In this document: positions 1-7,624 of the stretch, piece by piece | Position numbering within the stretch: the first letter of the stretch is position 1 | Layout of the letters: the number at the start of each line of letters is the position of its first letter | Source of the DNA: Bacteroidaceae bacterium | GTDB lineage: Bacteria > Bacteroidota > Bacteroidia > Bacteroidales > Bacteroidaceae | Reading direction: 5' to 3' | Length of the DNA stretch: 35,461 bases | NCBI GenBank assembly: GCA_017448825.1 | Contig: JAFSKR010000052.1 | Coordinates: 1 to 35,461, forward strand | Position numbers and translations under genes: made by a program | The notes under the pieces: generated by a model | Databases searched by the model: none | The model's input: the letters and a program-made list of their open reading frames with translations, nothing else | Told to the model about the DNA's origin: nothing

Positions 1-40
1 GAGGGAGGGGGCGATGCCTTGTCTCTTCTTGTCTTGTTCG

Positions 41-60
41 CAGTCTGTCAAAGAACCATT
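41..60 (-). promoter_or_regulatory. boxA-like antitermination element in rRNA leader
   Basis: The minus strand reads GGTTCTTTGACAGACTG about 35 nt downstream of the -7 box. A GTTCTTTGACA-type sequence is familiar upstream of 16S rRNA in Bacteroidales and resembles the boxA element of enteric rRNA leaders. The identification depends on the inferred rRNA gene outside the window. Confidence 0.5.
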
Positions 61-90
61 CTTTGGTGCCTCCCGTTTGGAAAGCGAGTG

Positions 91-122
91 CAAAGGTACG
101 ACGACTTTGCGAATTGGCAAAA
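91..122 (-). promoter_or_regulatory. Bacteroidetes-type promoter, probably of a leftward rRNA operon
   Basis: On the minus strand TACCTTTG (98-91) matches the -7 consensus TAnnTTTG, and a TTTTG (122-118) lies 19 bp upstream as the -33 element. An A/T-rich stretch precedes it. No ORF follows on this strand; instead a boxA-like leader follows, so I infer an rRNA transcription unit continuing beyond the left edge. The rRNA itself is not in the window. Confidence 0.6.
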
Positions 123-171
123 TTTTTCGGGAACTTTTTTCAAAAAAAGATGAAGATTGTCACTCATTCTT

Positions 172-191
172 CGATTCTTTGTCAAGAATCG
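172..191 (-). terminator. hairpin downstream of the peptidase gene
   Basis: Perfect 8-bp inverted repeat CGATTCTT (172-179) / AAGAATCG (184-191) with a 4-nt loop, flanked by GTCAC (159-163) / GTGAC (191-195). It lies about 90 bp past the stop of the leftward peptidase gene. There is no immediate T-run on the minus strand (a T-rich tract comes about 25 nt later), so terminator function is only plausible. Confidence 0.3.
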
Positions 192-279
192 TGACTGACA
201 AACTGGTCGTAACGATGCTTTTTCCGTCACAACATACACTTGAGTGGCATTATCCTTCACTAAAAAGACCATGGGGTCT

Positions 280-2493
280 TTACTTCATCAGATAAGTGTC
301 AAGGAAGGTCTCAATGCGAGTAATGAGATGGCAACGGGTATTCCCCCCATAGATACCATGATTACGATTCGTATAGACCTGCATATCGAACTGATAACCA
401 CTTTGGACAAAGGCTTCAGACAACTCTGCCGTGTTCTGGTAATGCACATTGTCATCCGCCAATCCATGCACAAGCAGCAATTCTCCCTTGATGTTCTGAT
501 AGCGATGAAGCGGCGAGCAGTCATATCCCGTCGGATTCTCCTGTGGTGTACGCATAAAACGTTCTGTATAGACGGTGTCATAAAAACGCCAATCGGTGAC
601 AGGTGCAACAGCCACACCACATTTATAAACTCCCCTACCCTCACACATCGCCATTAGCGTGTTGAAACCTCCAAAACTCCATCCCCAGATGGCGATGCGT
701 TCCTTATCCACATAAGGTTGTGTGCCCAACCAAATGGCGGTCTCCACCTGGTCGTGTGATTCGAGGTCGCCCAATTTCAGATAGGTGCACCGTTTGAACT
801 CAGAACCTCGACCACCCGTTCCTCGTCCATCCACACAAACCACTATGTAACCTTTCTCCGCCAAACGTTGTTCCCATATAAGTCCACTCATAAACCCATT
901 AGAAAAAGAGTTATGCACCTGTTGGCTACCTGGACCACTATACTGATACATCAAAACGGGGTACTTCTTCGACGCTTCAAAGCCCTTCGGCTTCACCATC
1001 CACCCATTCAGTTGGGTGCCGTCAGCAGTAGTGAACGAGAATATCTCCGCATTGCCCAAAGGCAGAGCTGCACGCCGTGCTTTCAGTTCAGCATTATCCT
1101 CCACTGTCTTCAACACCTTGCCCGAAGCATTGCAAAGCGTGTAAACAGGTGGGGTCGTAATGTTGGAATATGCATTCAGATAATACTGGCATCCCTTACT
1201 GAACACTGCCGCATGAAACCCCTGTTCCACAGAGAGTTTTGTCTTTTTACCCGAAACATCCACCTTATAGATATACTGCTCCAACGGACTACCCTCATTG
1301 CTGGCATAATAGAACGTCTTGCCCACCTCGTCAGTGCCGTAGTATGCTGTCACCTCATACTTCCCCTTCGTCAGTTGCTTCACCAATTGACCTCCGATGG
1401 TGTAAAGATACAAATGTGCATAGCCATCACGTTCACTCAACAGCACAAACTGGTCACGCGAGAAGTCAAGATGAGCATAAACCTTCTCATCAATGTAGCG
1501 TTTATCCTCCTCCCGAAGCACCATCTGCGCTGTCGTGCTACGAGCATTCACAACATAAAAGTCCAACCTATCTTGATGCCTGTTGAGCGTCAACACCATG
1601 AGGTTGTCTTTCTGCCCTGTAAACTGAATACGCGGGATGTATCCATCGGCATCCAGTGGCACCTGCATCGTTCGTGTCACTCGGCTCTTGATGTCATACG
1701 TCAGCACCGACACTTTCGAATTCTTCTCGCCAGCCTTCGGATACTTATATTCATACAACCCAGGATAAAGCGCATACGCATCTATCGAGGGGCTACTGCC
1801 CCTATACCACGGACAGACATGCGTCTGCACCTCCGATTCGTCAAACCTCACCCACGCCAACATCTCGCTGTCTGCCGAGAAGTCAAAAGCACAGTTGAAA
1901 CCAAACTCCTCCTCATACACCCAGTCAGGCTTACCATTGATGACCTTGTTCACCTCACCATCCTTCGTAATCTGGCTCTCCGCATTGTTATAGAGCAATT
2001 TCACCAAGAAAATGTTGTTATCACGCACAAAAGCAATCTGGTTGCCATCAGGTGAGAACTTCGGACACTCCTGTGTTCCACCTTTCGAGAGTGGCACCAG
2101 TGTCTTGTTCTTCACATTATATATATAATATGTGGAAGTTGCCGAGTGGCGATAGATGGGGGTACGATGAGTCTCGACGAGGATATTCTTCTCGTCTGGC
2201 GACATGATGTACCCCTCCACTGCTCTTACCGCCCCCCCACGAGCCGTCGCCACATCAAACAGTGTTTCAATCACCTCACCCGTCTTAAACGAGCACCGTT
2301 CTATCCGCTGCCAGTCATCGCTCACACGCGCATAACTTTCTCCATCCATCAAGGGACAAACTTCTCTGACCGAGCGAGGGCTATACGTGCCGCTGGTCAC
2401 ATCTTCTACTGTGATTTGCTGAGCCATCGCGGTCACTACCGCCATCGCTATGGCAATCACAGCCATCACTTTCCGAGAAACTAACTGTTTCAT
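280..2493 (-). CDS. secreted dipeptidyl peptidase IV-like S9 serine peptidase
   Basis: Predicted exported peptidase of family S9B, which removes N-terminal dipeptides (usually X-Pro) from peptides in the periplasm or at the surface. From the start I prefer (MKQLVSRK, 2493) it has 737 residues: a signal peptide ending near AMA-QQ, a beta-propeller (DPPIV N-terminal domain) carrying the family's DWVYEEE motif at about residues 190-196, and a C-terminal alpha/beta-hydrolase domain. The likely triad is Ser606 (GWSFGG), Asp680 (HGLADDNVH) and His712 (NHGIYGG). The double Glu motif supports DPP IV-type rather than prolyl oligopeptidase; a prolyl tripeptidyl peptidase cannot be excluded. The open frame extends to 2562, but those extra residues look unlike a signal peptide. 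It lies 65 bp downstream of the GH8 gene on the same strand and may share its transcript. Confidence 0.9.
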   Translation of the reverse strand: MKQLVSRKVMAVIAIAMAVVTAMAQQITVEDVTSGTYSPRSVREVCPLMDGESYARVSDDWQRIERCSFKTGEVIETLFDVATARGGAVRAVEGYIMSPDEKNILVETHRTPIYRHSATSTYYIYNVKNKTLVPLSKGGTQECPKFSPDGNQIAFVRDNNIFLVKLLYNNAESQITKDGEVNKVINGKPDWVYEEEFGFNCAFDFSADSEMLAWVRFDESEVQTHVCPWYRGSSPSIDAYALYPGLYEYKYPKAGEKNSKVSVLTYDIKSRVTRTMQVPLDADGYIPRIQFTGQKDNLMVLTLNRHQDRLDFYVVNARSTTAQMVLREEDKRYIDEKVYAHLDFSRDQFVLLSERDGYAHLYLYTIGGQLVKQLTKGKYEVTAYYGTDEVGKTFYYASNEGSPLEQYIYKVDVSGKKTKLSVEQGFHAAVFSKGCQYYLNAYSNITTPPVYTLCNASGKVLKTVEDNAELKARRAALPLGNAEIFSFTTADGTQLNGWMVKPKGFEASKKYPVLMYQYSGPGSQQVHNSFSNGFMSGLIWEQRLAEKGYIVVCVDGRGTGGRGSEFKRCTYLKLGDLESHDQVETAIWLGTQPYVDKERIAIWGWSFGGFNTLMAMCEGRGVYKCGVAVAPVTDWRFYDTVYTERFMRTPQENPTGYDCSPLHRYQNIKGELLLVHGLADDNVHYQNTAELSEAFVQSGYQFDMQVYTNRNHGIYGGNTRCHLITRIETFLDTYLMK

Positions 2494-2558
2494 ATCAGTC
2501 ATATAAACTAAGAAAATAAAACTGTACGATGAACGATGCACATTCCACATAGTCCTTC

Positions 2559-3839
2559 TCATTTCGGATGAATCACACGATAGTTACCGCTGAGATGCAT
2601 AAAAGCAAAGAGGCGCAAGAGACCATCGTAATAAGCATCAAAATAGCCATCCTCGAAAGGCTCGTGCTTGGCATTCCAAAGGGCATCCACAAAGGCTTTA
2701 CGCTTCTCATGCTGACACATCACCGAGGCTGCTGCCACCGTACTGACCAGCCCGATGCTATGGCGCAGTTTCTTGAAACCGCCCGCCTGCAATATCTCGT
2801 CCTCTTCTGGCAATGAACCATCCACGCGATATTGGTCAACAAAAGTGTCAATGCCTTGCGACCAGAAGAAATTCTGAATACATTCTCCATATTGCCGCTG
2901 CCAGTCGGAGTCCACACCACTCCACTCATAGTCCAGTGCGATATTCATCGGCACACGCCAAGAGTCATAACGGAAGTTGGAACCACCATTTCGACGTCCT
3001 CCAAACCCCTGCATCAGCGTACCGTCATAGTTGCACATATCAGGATTCAGTCCCGTTTTCGTATGGATGGCCTTATGCAGAAATTCACGCGCCTTCACAG
3101 CACAATCCAACCAATAATCAGACCTTCCATCGTCAGCCCACCGAGCCCACACCTCGTAGAAAGCAGGAAGATGATAACTGGGGTCGGTGAAACGCTGTCC
3201 GAACCCATCTGGCGTAAAAGTGATGAGCCGTGTCTCTGGATCGATGAGGAAAATTTTTCCTGAACTGGGAGGCATCCCTGGAAACTGGCGCATCGCACGC
3301 TCTTCCTTATAATCACGAGGCATCGTACAGTTAAGTATGCGCTGTGCTTCGGCTTTGTAGTTGATACCCGTGTCATTGCCCCAGCGGTTCGAAGCAAACA
3401 GCAGGGCCGTGATATAGTACAACTCCCCATCGGAAGCAGCTCCCTCAGCGTTGTGGGTGCCATCTGTCTTGCAGCTCCAAGCGAAATAGCCCTCGCGCTG
3501 TCCCGACTGGTGCTGCATATACCTGCGACTCCACCGCCACAGACGGTCAAAGATGTCTTTCTTGTCCATCTGCACGGCTATCATCATGCCATACGACATA
3601 CCTTCGGTACGTGCATCATGGTTCTTGATGTCGGAGACATACCCCAACGTGTCACCCACCTCAAAGTAAACCTTGTTGGGGCCATAAAAGACATCGTTAA
3701 ACACCTCCTGCACCTTAGCCTCAACAGCAGCAGGTTCATACCCCATCTCCACAAACACATTGTGGTAAGATTCCTGCTGCGCCATCACAGTGGCAGAACA
3801 GCAGGAAATCATCAGTGACAAAATAGGCTTTTTCATCAT
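2559..3839 (-). CDS. secreted GH8 glycoside hydrolase, probably a reducing-end xylose-releasing exo-oligoxylanase type
   Basis: A 426-residue protein with an N-terminal signal peptide (cleavage probable at VMA-QQ, residue 20). It carries the glycoside hydrolase family 8 signature RTEGMSYGMMIAVQ (residues 77-90), whose Glu79 is the expected general acid, then AASDGELYYITALLFA (135-150) and FRYDSWRVPMN (289-299), where Asp292 may be the catalytic base by analogy with Rex enzymes. Length and motifs fit the oligoxylan-acting branch (EC 3.2.1.156) better than GH8 cellulases, but substrate is inferred. Either of the two initial ATG codons could start it. No SusC/SusD partners lie nearby, so it is not part of a visible polysaccharide utilisation locus. 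Confidence 0.85.
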   Translation of the reverse strand: MMKKPILSLMISCCSATVMAQQESYHNVFVEMGYEPAAVEAKVQEVFNDVFYGPNKVYFEVGDTLGYVSDIKNHDARTEGMSYGMMIAVQMDKKDIFDRLWRWSRRYMQHQSGQREGYFAWSCKTDGTHNAEGAASDGELYYITALLFASNRWGNDTGINYKAEAQRILNCTMPRDYKEERAMRQFPGMPPSSGKIFLIDPETRLITFTPDGFGQRFTDPSYHLPAFYEVWARWADDGRSDYWLDCAVKAREFLHKAIHTKTGLNPDMCNYDGTLMQGFGGRRNGGSNFRYDSWRVPMNIALDYEWSGVDSDWQRQYGECIQNFFWSQGIDTFVDQYRVDGSLPEEDEILQAGGFKKLRHSIGLVSTVAAASVMCQHEKRKAFVDALWNAKHEPFEDGYFDAYYDGLLRLFAFMHLSGNYRVIHPK

Positions 3840-3859
3840 TTTGTAGAATTATTTGGGCA

Positions 3860-3892
3860 CAAAGGTACGAAGAAAGTTTTTACAAATCCAAA
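3860..3892 (-). promoter_or_regulatory. promoter of the GH8-peptidase pair
   Basis: Minus strand TACCTTTG (3867-3860) is a perfect -7 element about 20 nt upstream of the start codon; TTTG (3892-3889), 21 bp further up, is a plausible -33. The short 5' leader is normal for Bacteroidetes. Confidence 0.65.
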
Positions 3893-3910
3893 TGCTTTTG
3901 CAAGAAAATG

Positions 3911-3934
3911 TGAGAAAAGTGGTAGTATGCCACT
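3911..3934 (-). terminator. weak terminator-like hairpin after the restriction-modification island
   Basis: AGTGG (3918-3922) / CCACT (3930-3934) forms a 5-bp stem with a 7-nt loop. Read leftward it is followed by TTTTCTC. It lies about 85 bp past the stop of the last island gene. The stem is short, so this is tentative. Confidence 0.3.
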
Positions 3935-4018
3935 ATCATTATAAGGCGGTTCCTCCGAAAATCATCGCGATGGACATTTTATATTTTGAACCATTCCTTT
4001 TCTCGTTTCATTTTCTAT

Positions 4019-4885
4019 TTATTTTAATTTATACAAGAAATCAATCGCTTCGGCCTTTGTTTTAAACTGACATTGGATAATAGAGCCTATATTATAAGTA
4101 ACAATAACTTGTATGTATTCAAGAGTCTGATCTTTTGGTATTTCTGTATAACCATTAATAAAATTGATTGCCCTTTCAACATCAATCACGTAAGTACTTT
4201 TTCCGTGCAAGGGAAGGATACAGATGGTTTTGATTTTACGATTGTAGGAGGCTGATAGTTCGGAAACGAACAGCTTTATCTCAGGCTCGCATATTTTTAA
4301 TATTTCCTGACGCACCTTTTCCAAAATAGCTTTATTTGATTTCTTCGATACTGCTATATACTTTCTCTTCAATTCAGCCTTACTGGTGCCTTCGTCATAA
4401 TCAATATCAAGTCCGTGAACACTGAATGCTTGTACCATTTTCTTAGATGGTATGTACAACACGTGAAATCCTTCGCTCTTTAATTGGTTCAAGGAGCCAT
4501 CAGTAAAAACCCCACTGAGAATTGCACCTTTAAAAGGTTTAACCATTTCATATTTCTCACTAATTGGGTTAACTGCTCCAGATATTTCTTGTGCCTTGTT
4601 TTTCGAATGTTTGGTATAATTACGCCAAGCTAATTCAATAAAGGCGATTGGTTCTCCAAAGGCACTCTCAGTCCCTCCTTTTTCAAGTACAAAATCTAAG
4701 CGGTGCTTGTTAGCGTGAACGTCAGTCCATGTTAGAGTCTTTCTGTTTCCTCTTGCTTTCCGAGAACGATTAGTATCGAAATACAGGCCATTCTTATCGG
4801 CGAACTCACGAATGGGCTTCTTCATCAAATCCTCAAAGAAAGACCCAATGAATTCACCGAGTTGATGTGATTGTGATTTTGCCAT
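4019..4885 (-). CDS. putative restriction endonuclease-like protein next to a DNA methyltransferase
   Basis: A 288-residue soluble protein starting MAKSQSHQLGEF. I do not recognise it as a named family with certainty, but it resembles proteins often found beside DNA methylases. A possible PD-(D/E)XK-like core is visible: RLDFVLEKGG (Asp64) followed by PIAFIELAWRNYTKHSKNK (Glu84), although the canonical lysine two residues after the Glu is absent and would have to be supplied elsewhere. The sequence is rich in AT and lysine. It starts 13 bp after the methyltransferase stop, so the two are very probably co-transcribed. Role inferred: the restriction partner or an accessory nuclease of the same system. 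No signal peptide or membrane segment. Confidence 0.6.
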   Translation of the reverse strand: MAKSQSHQLGEFIGSFFEDLMKKPIREFADKNGLYFDTNRSRKARGNRKTLTWTDVHANKHRLDFVLEKGGTESAFGEPIAFIELAWRNYTKHSKNKAQEISGAVNPISEKYEMVKPFKGAILSGVFTDGSLNQLKSEGFHVLYIPSKKMVQAFSVHGLDIDYDEGTSKAELKRKYIAVSKKSNKAILEKVRQEILKICEPEIKLFVSELSASYNRKIKTICILPLHGKSTYVIDVERAINFINGYTEIPKDQTLEYIQVIVTYNIGSIIQCQFKTKAEAIDFLYKLK

Positions 4886-4898
4886 TTTCTATCTTTTG

Positions 4899-6185
4899 TT
4901 ATTTGTTTATCCAAAGTCTTCCTTCTTTCAGTGGAATACGATGCTTGCGGTTCTTCCACTTGGTGTTGCGGTCGCGCAACTTTTCAAACGAATAGTCATT
5001 GAAGCCCGCTGCCTGGGCCAACCGTCCAAGCCATTCGTCCACGGGAATGTAGATGCCATAGGGGGCCGAATCACCGACAACGAAACACATCTTACAATTT
5101 GGTGCTGTCACCCGGCTAAGGGAATAGAACACCTGAGCCATGTCGTAGAAATAGGCGGCTATCATCATGTGGTAGTTTTTCTTGCCGCCGTGGTTCTCAC
5201 GCTCGTCTTTCAACAGGGCGTACTTCTCATCAATTTCGTCGCGGATAGGCGAGAGAAGCGGCGATGCAAGATAGTCGCCGACGGTATCCTTCAGAGTGGA
5301 AACGTGCTGAGTACAGGCACGGATGAGGTTGACGCTCACCTTATCTTGCAAATCCTTCCAGCCGTTAATATCGTTCCAGAAAAGCATCTCCAACCGCATG
5401 GCGTCAGCGTAATCATAGTTGTTGGCGTATGGTGGCGACGTAATGACCATATCGGCCCAGTTGTCAGGGACGGAATCAATGTGGCGGGCATCCTCGCGCA
5501 ACACCTCCGAATGAGAGTTCTTTCCGAAAACGTCGTGCAGTCGCTGCATGTCCTCAAATATTTCGGAAAGCTTCTCCTGATATGCAGTGAAAGGGCCAAG
5601 CACCTTCGACTTCGACTTCTTGGGCTGGATGTATTGCCATTGCGCCGTGCCAACAGGCGACGTGGAGCGGAGGATGGACGTGATAATGAACCAGACGAAA
5701 TTCCGCAGTTTATCGTCTTCTATCTCATAGCATGAGAGTTTCAGAGCCTCCAACTTCTGTAGCGTGTCCAACGGGAAACATTTTGCTATCAGTTCGGGAA
5801 ATTCCGTGCGGTCGATAGCCTTGCCTCTTGCTCTCTTGAGTACGTCAAGACTCTCTCGCATCAGATATTCACTGTCGAAGTCGTTCCATTGTAGTTTGGC
5901 CATTGCAATGTTATAGACGTAAGGGTTTGATTCGATGCCGTATGAATCCACACCATGTAGCATACTCTCCACCATGACCGTGCCCGAGCCAGCAAAGGGG
6001 TCAATGACTCTATGTCGGCCCTCCAGCTTACCCTGCTCAATCAAGCTACCAACCCATGCGCCCGAAAATCCCGCCGTATAGCGGTACCAGCGATGAAGCG
6101 GCAACTTCATGTTGTCTTGGAACGTCGTGCTGTTCTGCGTCTCTTCAACAGCGTATAATGTTGGAAATAAATCTAATTGTAGCAT
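4899..6185 (-). CDS. site-specific DNA methyltransferase (TSPPY type)
   Basis: A 428-residue AdoMet-dependent DNA methyltransferase. Motif I, DPFAGSGT (residues 62-69), binds AdoMet; the catalytic motif IV is TSPPYANN (249-256), a TSPPY form typical of N4-cytosine and some N6-adenine enzymes. About 180 residues separate the two motifs, enough for an inserted target-recognition region, and a conserved-looking HRWYRYTAGFSGAW block (31-44) precedes motif I. It lies between two nuclease-like genes (2-bp gap upstream, 13-bp gap downstream), as expected for the protecting enzyme of a restriction-modification operon. The target base and site cannot be read from sequence. Confidence 0.88.
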   Translation of the reverse strand: MLQLDLFPTLYAVEETQNSTTFQDNMKLPLHRWYRYTAGFSGAWVGSLIEQGKLEGRHRVIDPFAGSGTVMVESMLHGVDSYGIESNPYVYNIAMAKLQWNDFDSEYLMRESLDVLKRARGKAIDRTEFPELIAKCFPLDTLQKLEALKLSCYEIEDDKLRNFVWFIITSILRSTSPVGTAQWQYIQPKKSKSKVLGPFTAYQEKLSEIFEDMQRLHDVFGKNSHSEVLREDARHIDSVPDNWADMVITSPPYANNYDYADAMRLEMLFWNDINGWKDLQDKVSVNLIRACTQHVSTLKDTVGDYLASPLLSPIRDEIDEKYALLKDERENHGGKKNYHMMIAAYFYDMAQVFYSLSRVTAPNCKMCFVVGDSAPYGIYIPVDEWLGRLAQAAGFNDYSFEKLRDRNTKWKNRKHRIPLKEGRLWINK

Positions 6186-6187
6186 TT

Positions 6188-6697
6188 TTAATTATTTCTA
6201 ACTTTAAACATTCTATTGTCGTTGCCGTAACAACACCCCTCAGTACACATGGTTGGTACGGTCTTACGACTCGTATTAAATATTTTAACCGCCTGAATAA
6301 AATCGCGTTTGAGTTTCCCCTTCGATTGATTATTGCTCCAACTGGGACCTGATTTCACTGAAACAAAGTAATGCATTTCCTCTTTGTCAAATTCCAAGTC
6401 CACGCCTATTGCAGCAAATTTATAACCGCCGTACACTTCTTCTGAAACAAACTTCTCCAATCCTTCAAGCCAGTTTCCCAAAATACTCTCTTCTGTAGAG
6501 GACATATATGCAGCTGCAAGACTTTCCACCATACCGCCTGTTGTGACAATGTTTTTTGCCCTATACATATAAGGATTCTTCCTTGTCAGCAAGTCTTTCG
6601 AATTAATTGCTTGTAGCTTAGCTATACACGAAGTATGGAATTCGCCAACATACTCTTCAACATATTCTCTTACTTTCTGAATTAGTTCCGTGTTCAT
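6188..6697 (-). CDS. PmeII-family-like type II restriction endonuclease, short
   Basis: A 169-residue protein (start MNTELIQKVREY at 6697; an in-frame GTG at 6742 would add 15 residues). It matches my recollection of the PmeII-type restriction nucleases: RKNPYMYRAKNI (39-50), MSSTEESILGNWLE (65-78), GVDLEF (98-103) and VSVKSGPSW (112-120). The last two look like the catalytic D...(S/E)xK of a PD-(D/E)XK nuclease (Asp100, Lys115). Such proteins are, as I recall, longer; this one stops soon after CCYG (155-158), so it may lack the C-terminal part. It is the first gene of the leftward operon, 2 bp before the methyltransferase. Confidence 0.65.
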   Translation of the reverse strand: MNTELIQKVREYVEEYVGEFHTSCIAKLQAINSKDLLTRKNPYMYRAKNIVTTGGMVESLAAAYMSSTEESILGNWLEGLEKFVSEEVYGGYKFAAIGVDLEFDKEEMHYFVSVKSGPSWSNNQSKGKLKRDFIQAVKIFNTSRKTVPTMCTEGCCYGNDNRMFKVRNN

Positions 6698-6750
6698 TTC
6701 TTTTACAATTGTTTTTACATTTGAGTGATTTAACTTACCCACTAACTACT

Positions 6751-7007
6751 TTATAGCCACCAACTCGCTCGGCTTTGCCGCTTTGTATGCAAAGAACTCA
6801 AAACGGTTATATTTTTTTTCAACATCTTCTTCTCTTCACTTGCCAAGTGACGCTCCACCTTTTTGGCATCTTCTGCTGGAAGTGGATTCTCTAGAATGAT
6901 GCCATGTTCCGTCAGTATCTTGCGGACAGTAGCATTGTTACAACATATTCCTTGGCGATAGCCATTTCGCCATGAAGGTCTTTCGTCTGAACGCTGACGC
7001 TGGTCAT
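6751..7007 (-). pseudogene. frameshifted C-terminal fragment of a DinD-like (DNA-damage-inducible / antirepressor) protein
   Basis: Translating the minus strand from 7007 gives MTSVSVQTKDLHGEMAIAKEYV; after loss of one base near 6940 the next frame continues NNATVRKILTEHGIILENP, then LPAEDAKKVERHLASEEKKMLKK, to a stop at 6753-6751. The order ETKxLxG, then NNxAVRxxL, GI, LPxxEDxKKVERR, SEEK is that of the C-terminus of DinD-family proteins. A stop codon precedes residue 1, so the N-terminal domain is missing. It lies directly upstream of the restriction-modification operon on the same strand, suggesting phage- or defence-island decay. Confidence 0.6.
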
Positions 7008-7571
7008 CTATGCTACAAAGTCTTTGGTTTTGATGGATATTCTGCTGTTAATGCTACAAAGTTACTCATTTTTATCCAAACAGCGCACATTAGGCCAAGA
7101 TATTTAGCAAATAATCACATTTTAGTATCGTTTTACCCCATAATTTCGACTGTTTTCCCGATATTTTGTCGCCAGTTCAACGTTTTTTTGTATATGCCTT
7201 ATGGCAAGCCCATTCCATATAGATAAAGTGCTTGCGGACGGTTGTCGCCCTCTGGCTCGTATATTCTGATGAGATGCTTCCCAAGGGGATTGAGAAGGAG
7301 TCTCATACCGCTTTTGAAGAGTCCCCGAAGTCATTGCATACAATAGCGGGAAGGCAATATAACAAGAAGCTGCTACGGATTCTTTTCCTTAGCGGCTAAC
7401 GTGAAAAGGACGGGTGACGATTCTCTGTTGCACCATTATCGTTTATTCATCGTCCAGTTATTGCCTGCGCTTTCGGAGAAAAATAACTCCTATAAATTTG
7501 ACTCAAGGCCTTTATTTTGTCACAACTCAGTAGAGTGAAAGTGAACTTTCTTTGCATTCGCTGCTCCAAAA
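7008..7571. other. gene-free stretch, contents unrecognised
   Basis: Short open frames occur on both strands but none shows a recognisable domain. A 12-bp direct repeat ATGCTACAAAGT occurs at 7010-7021 and 7051-7062; in the second copy the minus strand contains TAACTTTG, a -7-like match without a well-spaced -33. It may be eroded mobile or restriction-island DNA. Confidence 0.5.
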
Positions 7572-7603
7572 TTTGGTTTTTCTCTCACTTAATCGTACCT
7601 TTG
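7572..7603 (+). promoter_or_regulatory. gltX operon promoter
   Basis: TTTG at 7572-7575 and TACCTTTG at 7596-7603 are separated by 20 bp, an almost ideal Bacteroidetes sigma-ABfr promoter. Transcription would begin near 7610, which favours a start codon at 7625 over more upstream candidates. Confidence 0.8.
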
Positions 7604-7624
7604 CATCCGAAAATGAAAGATTTT

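Noticed and set aside
868-2055. 395-codon open frame on the plus strand
   Set aside because: It lies wholly opposite the DPP IV-like gene, whose motifs are intact; composition is His/Arg/Leu-rich without any domain, as expected for a shadow frame.
7180-7390. Possible transposase remnant (frames with LPKG-like and PRGL-like pieces)
   Set aside because: The similarity to IS30-type ends was too weak and broken to support a call.
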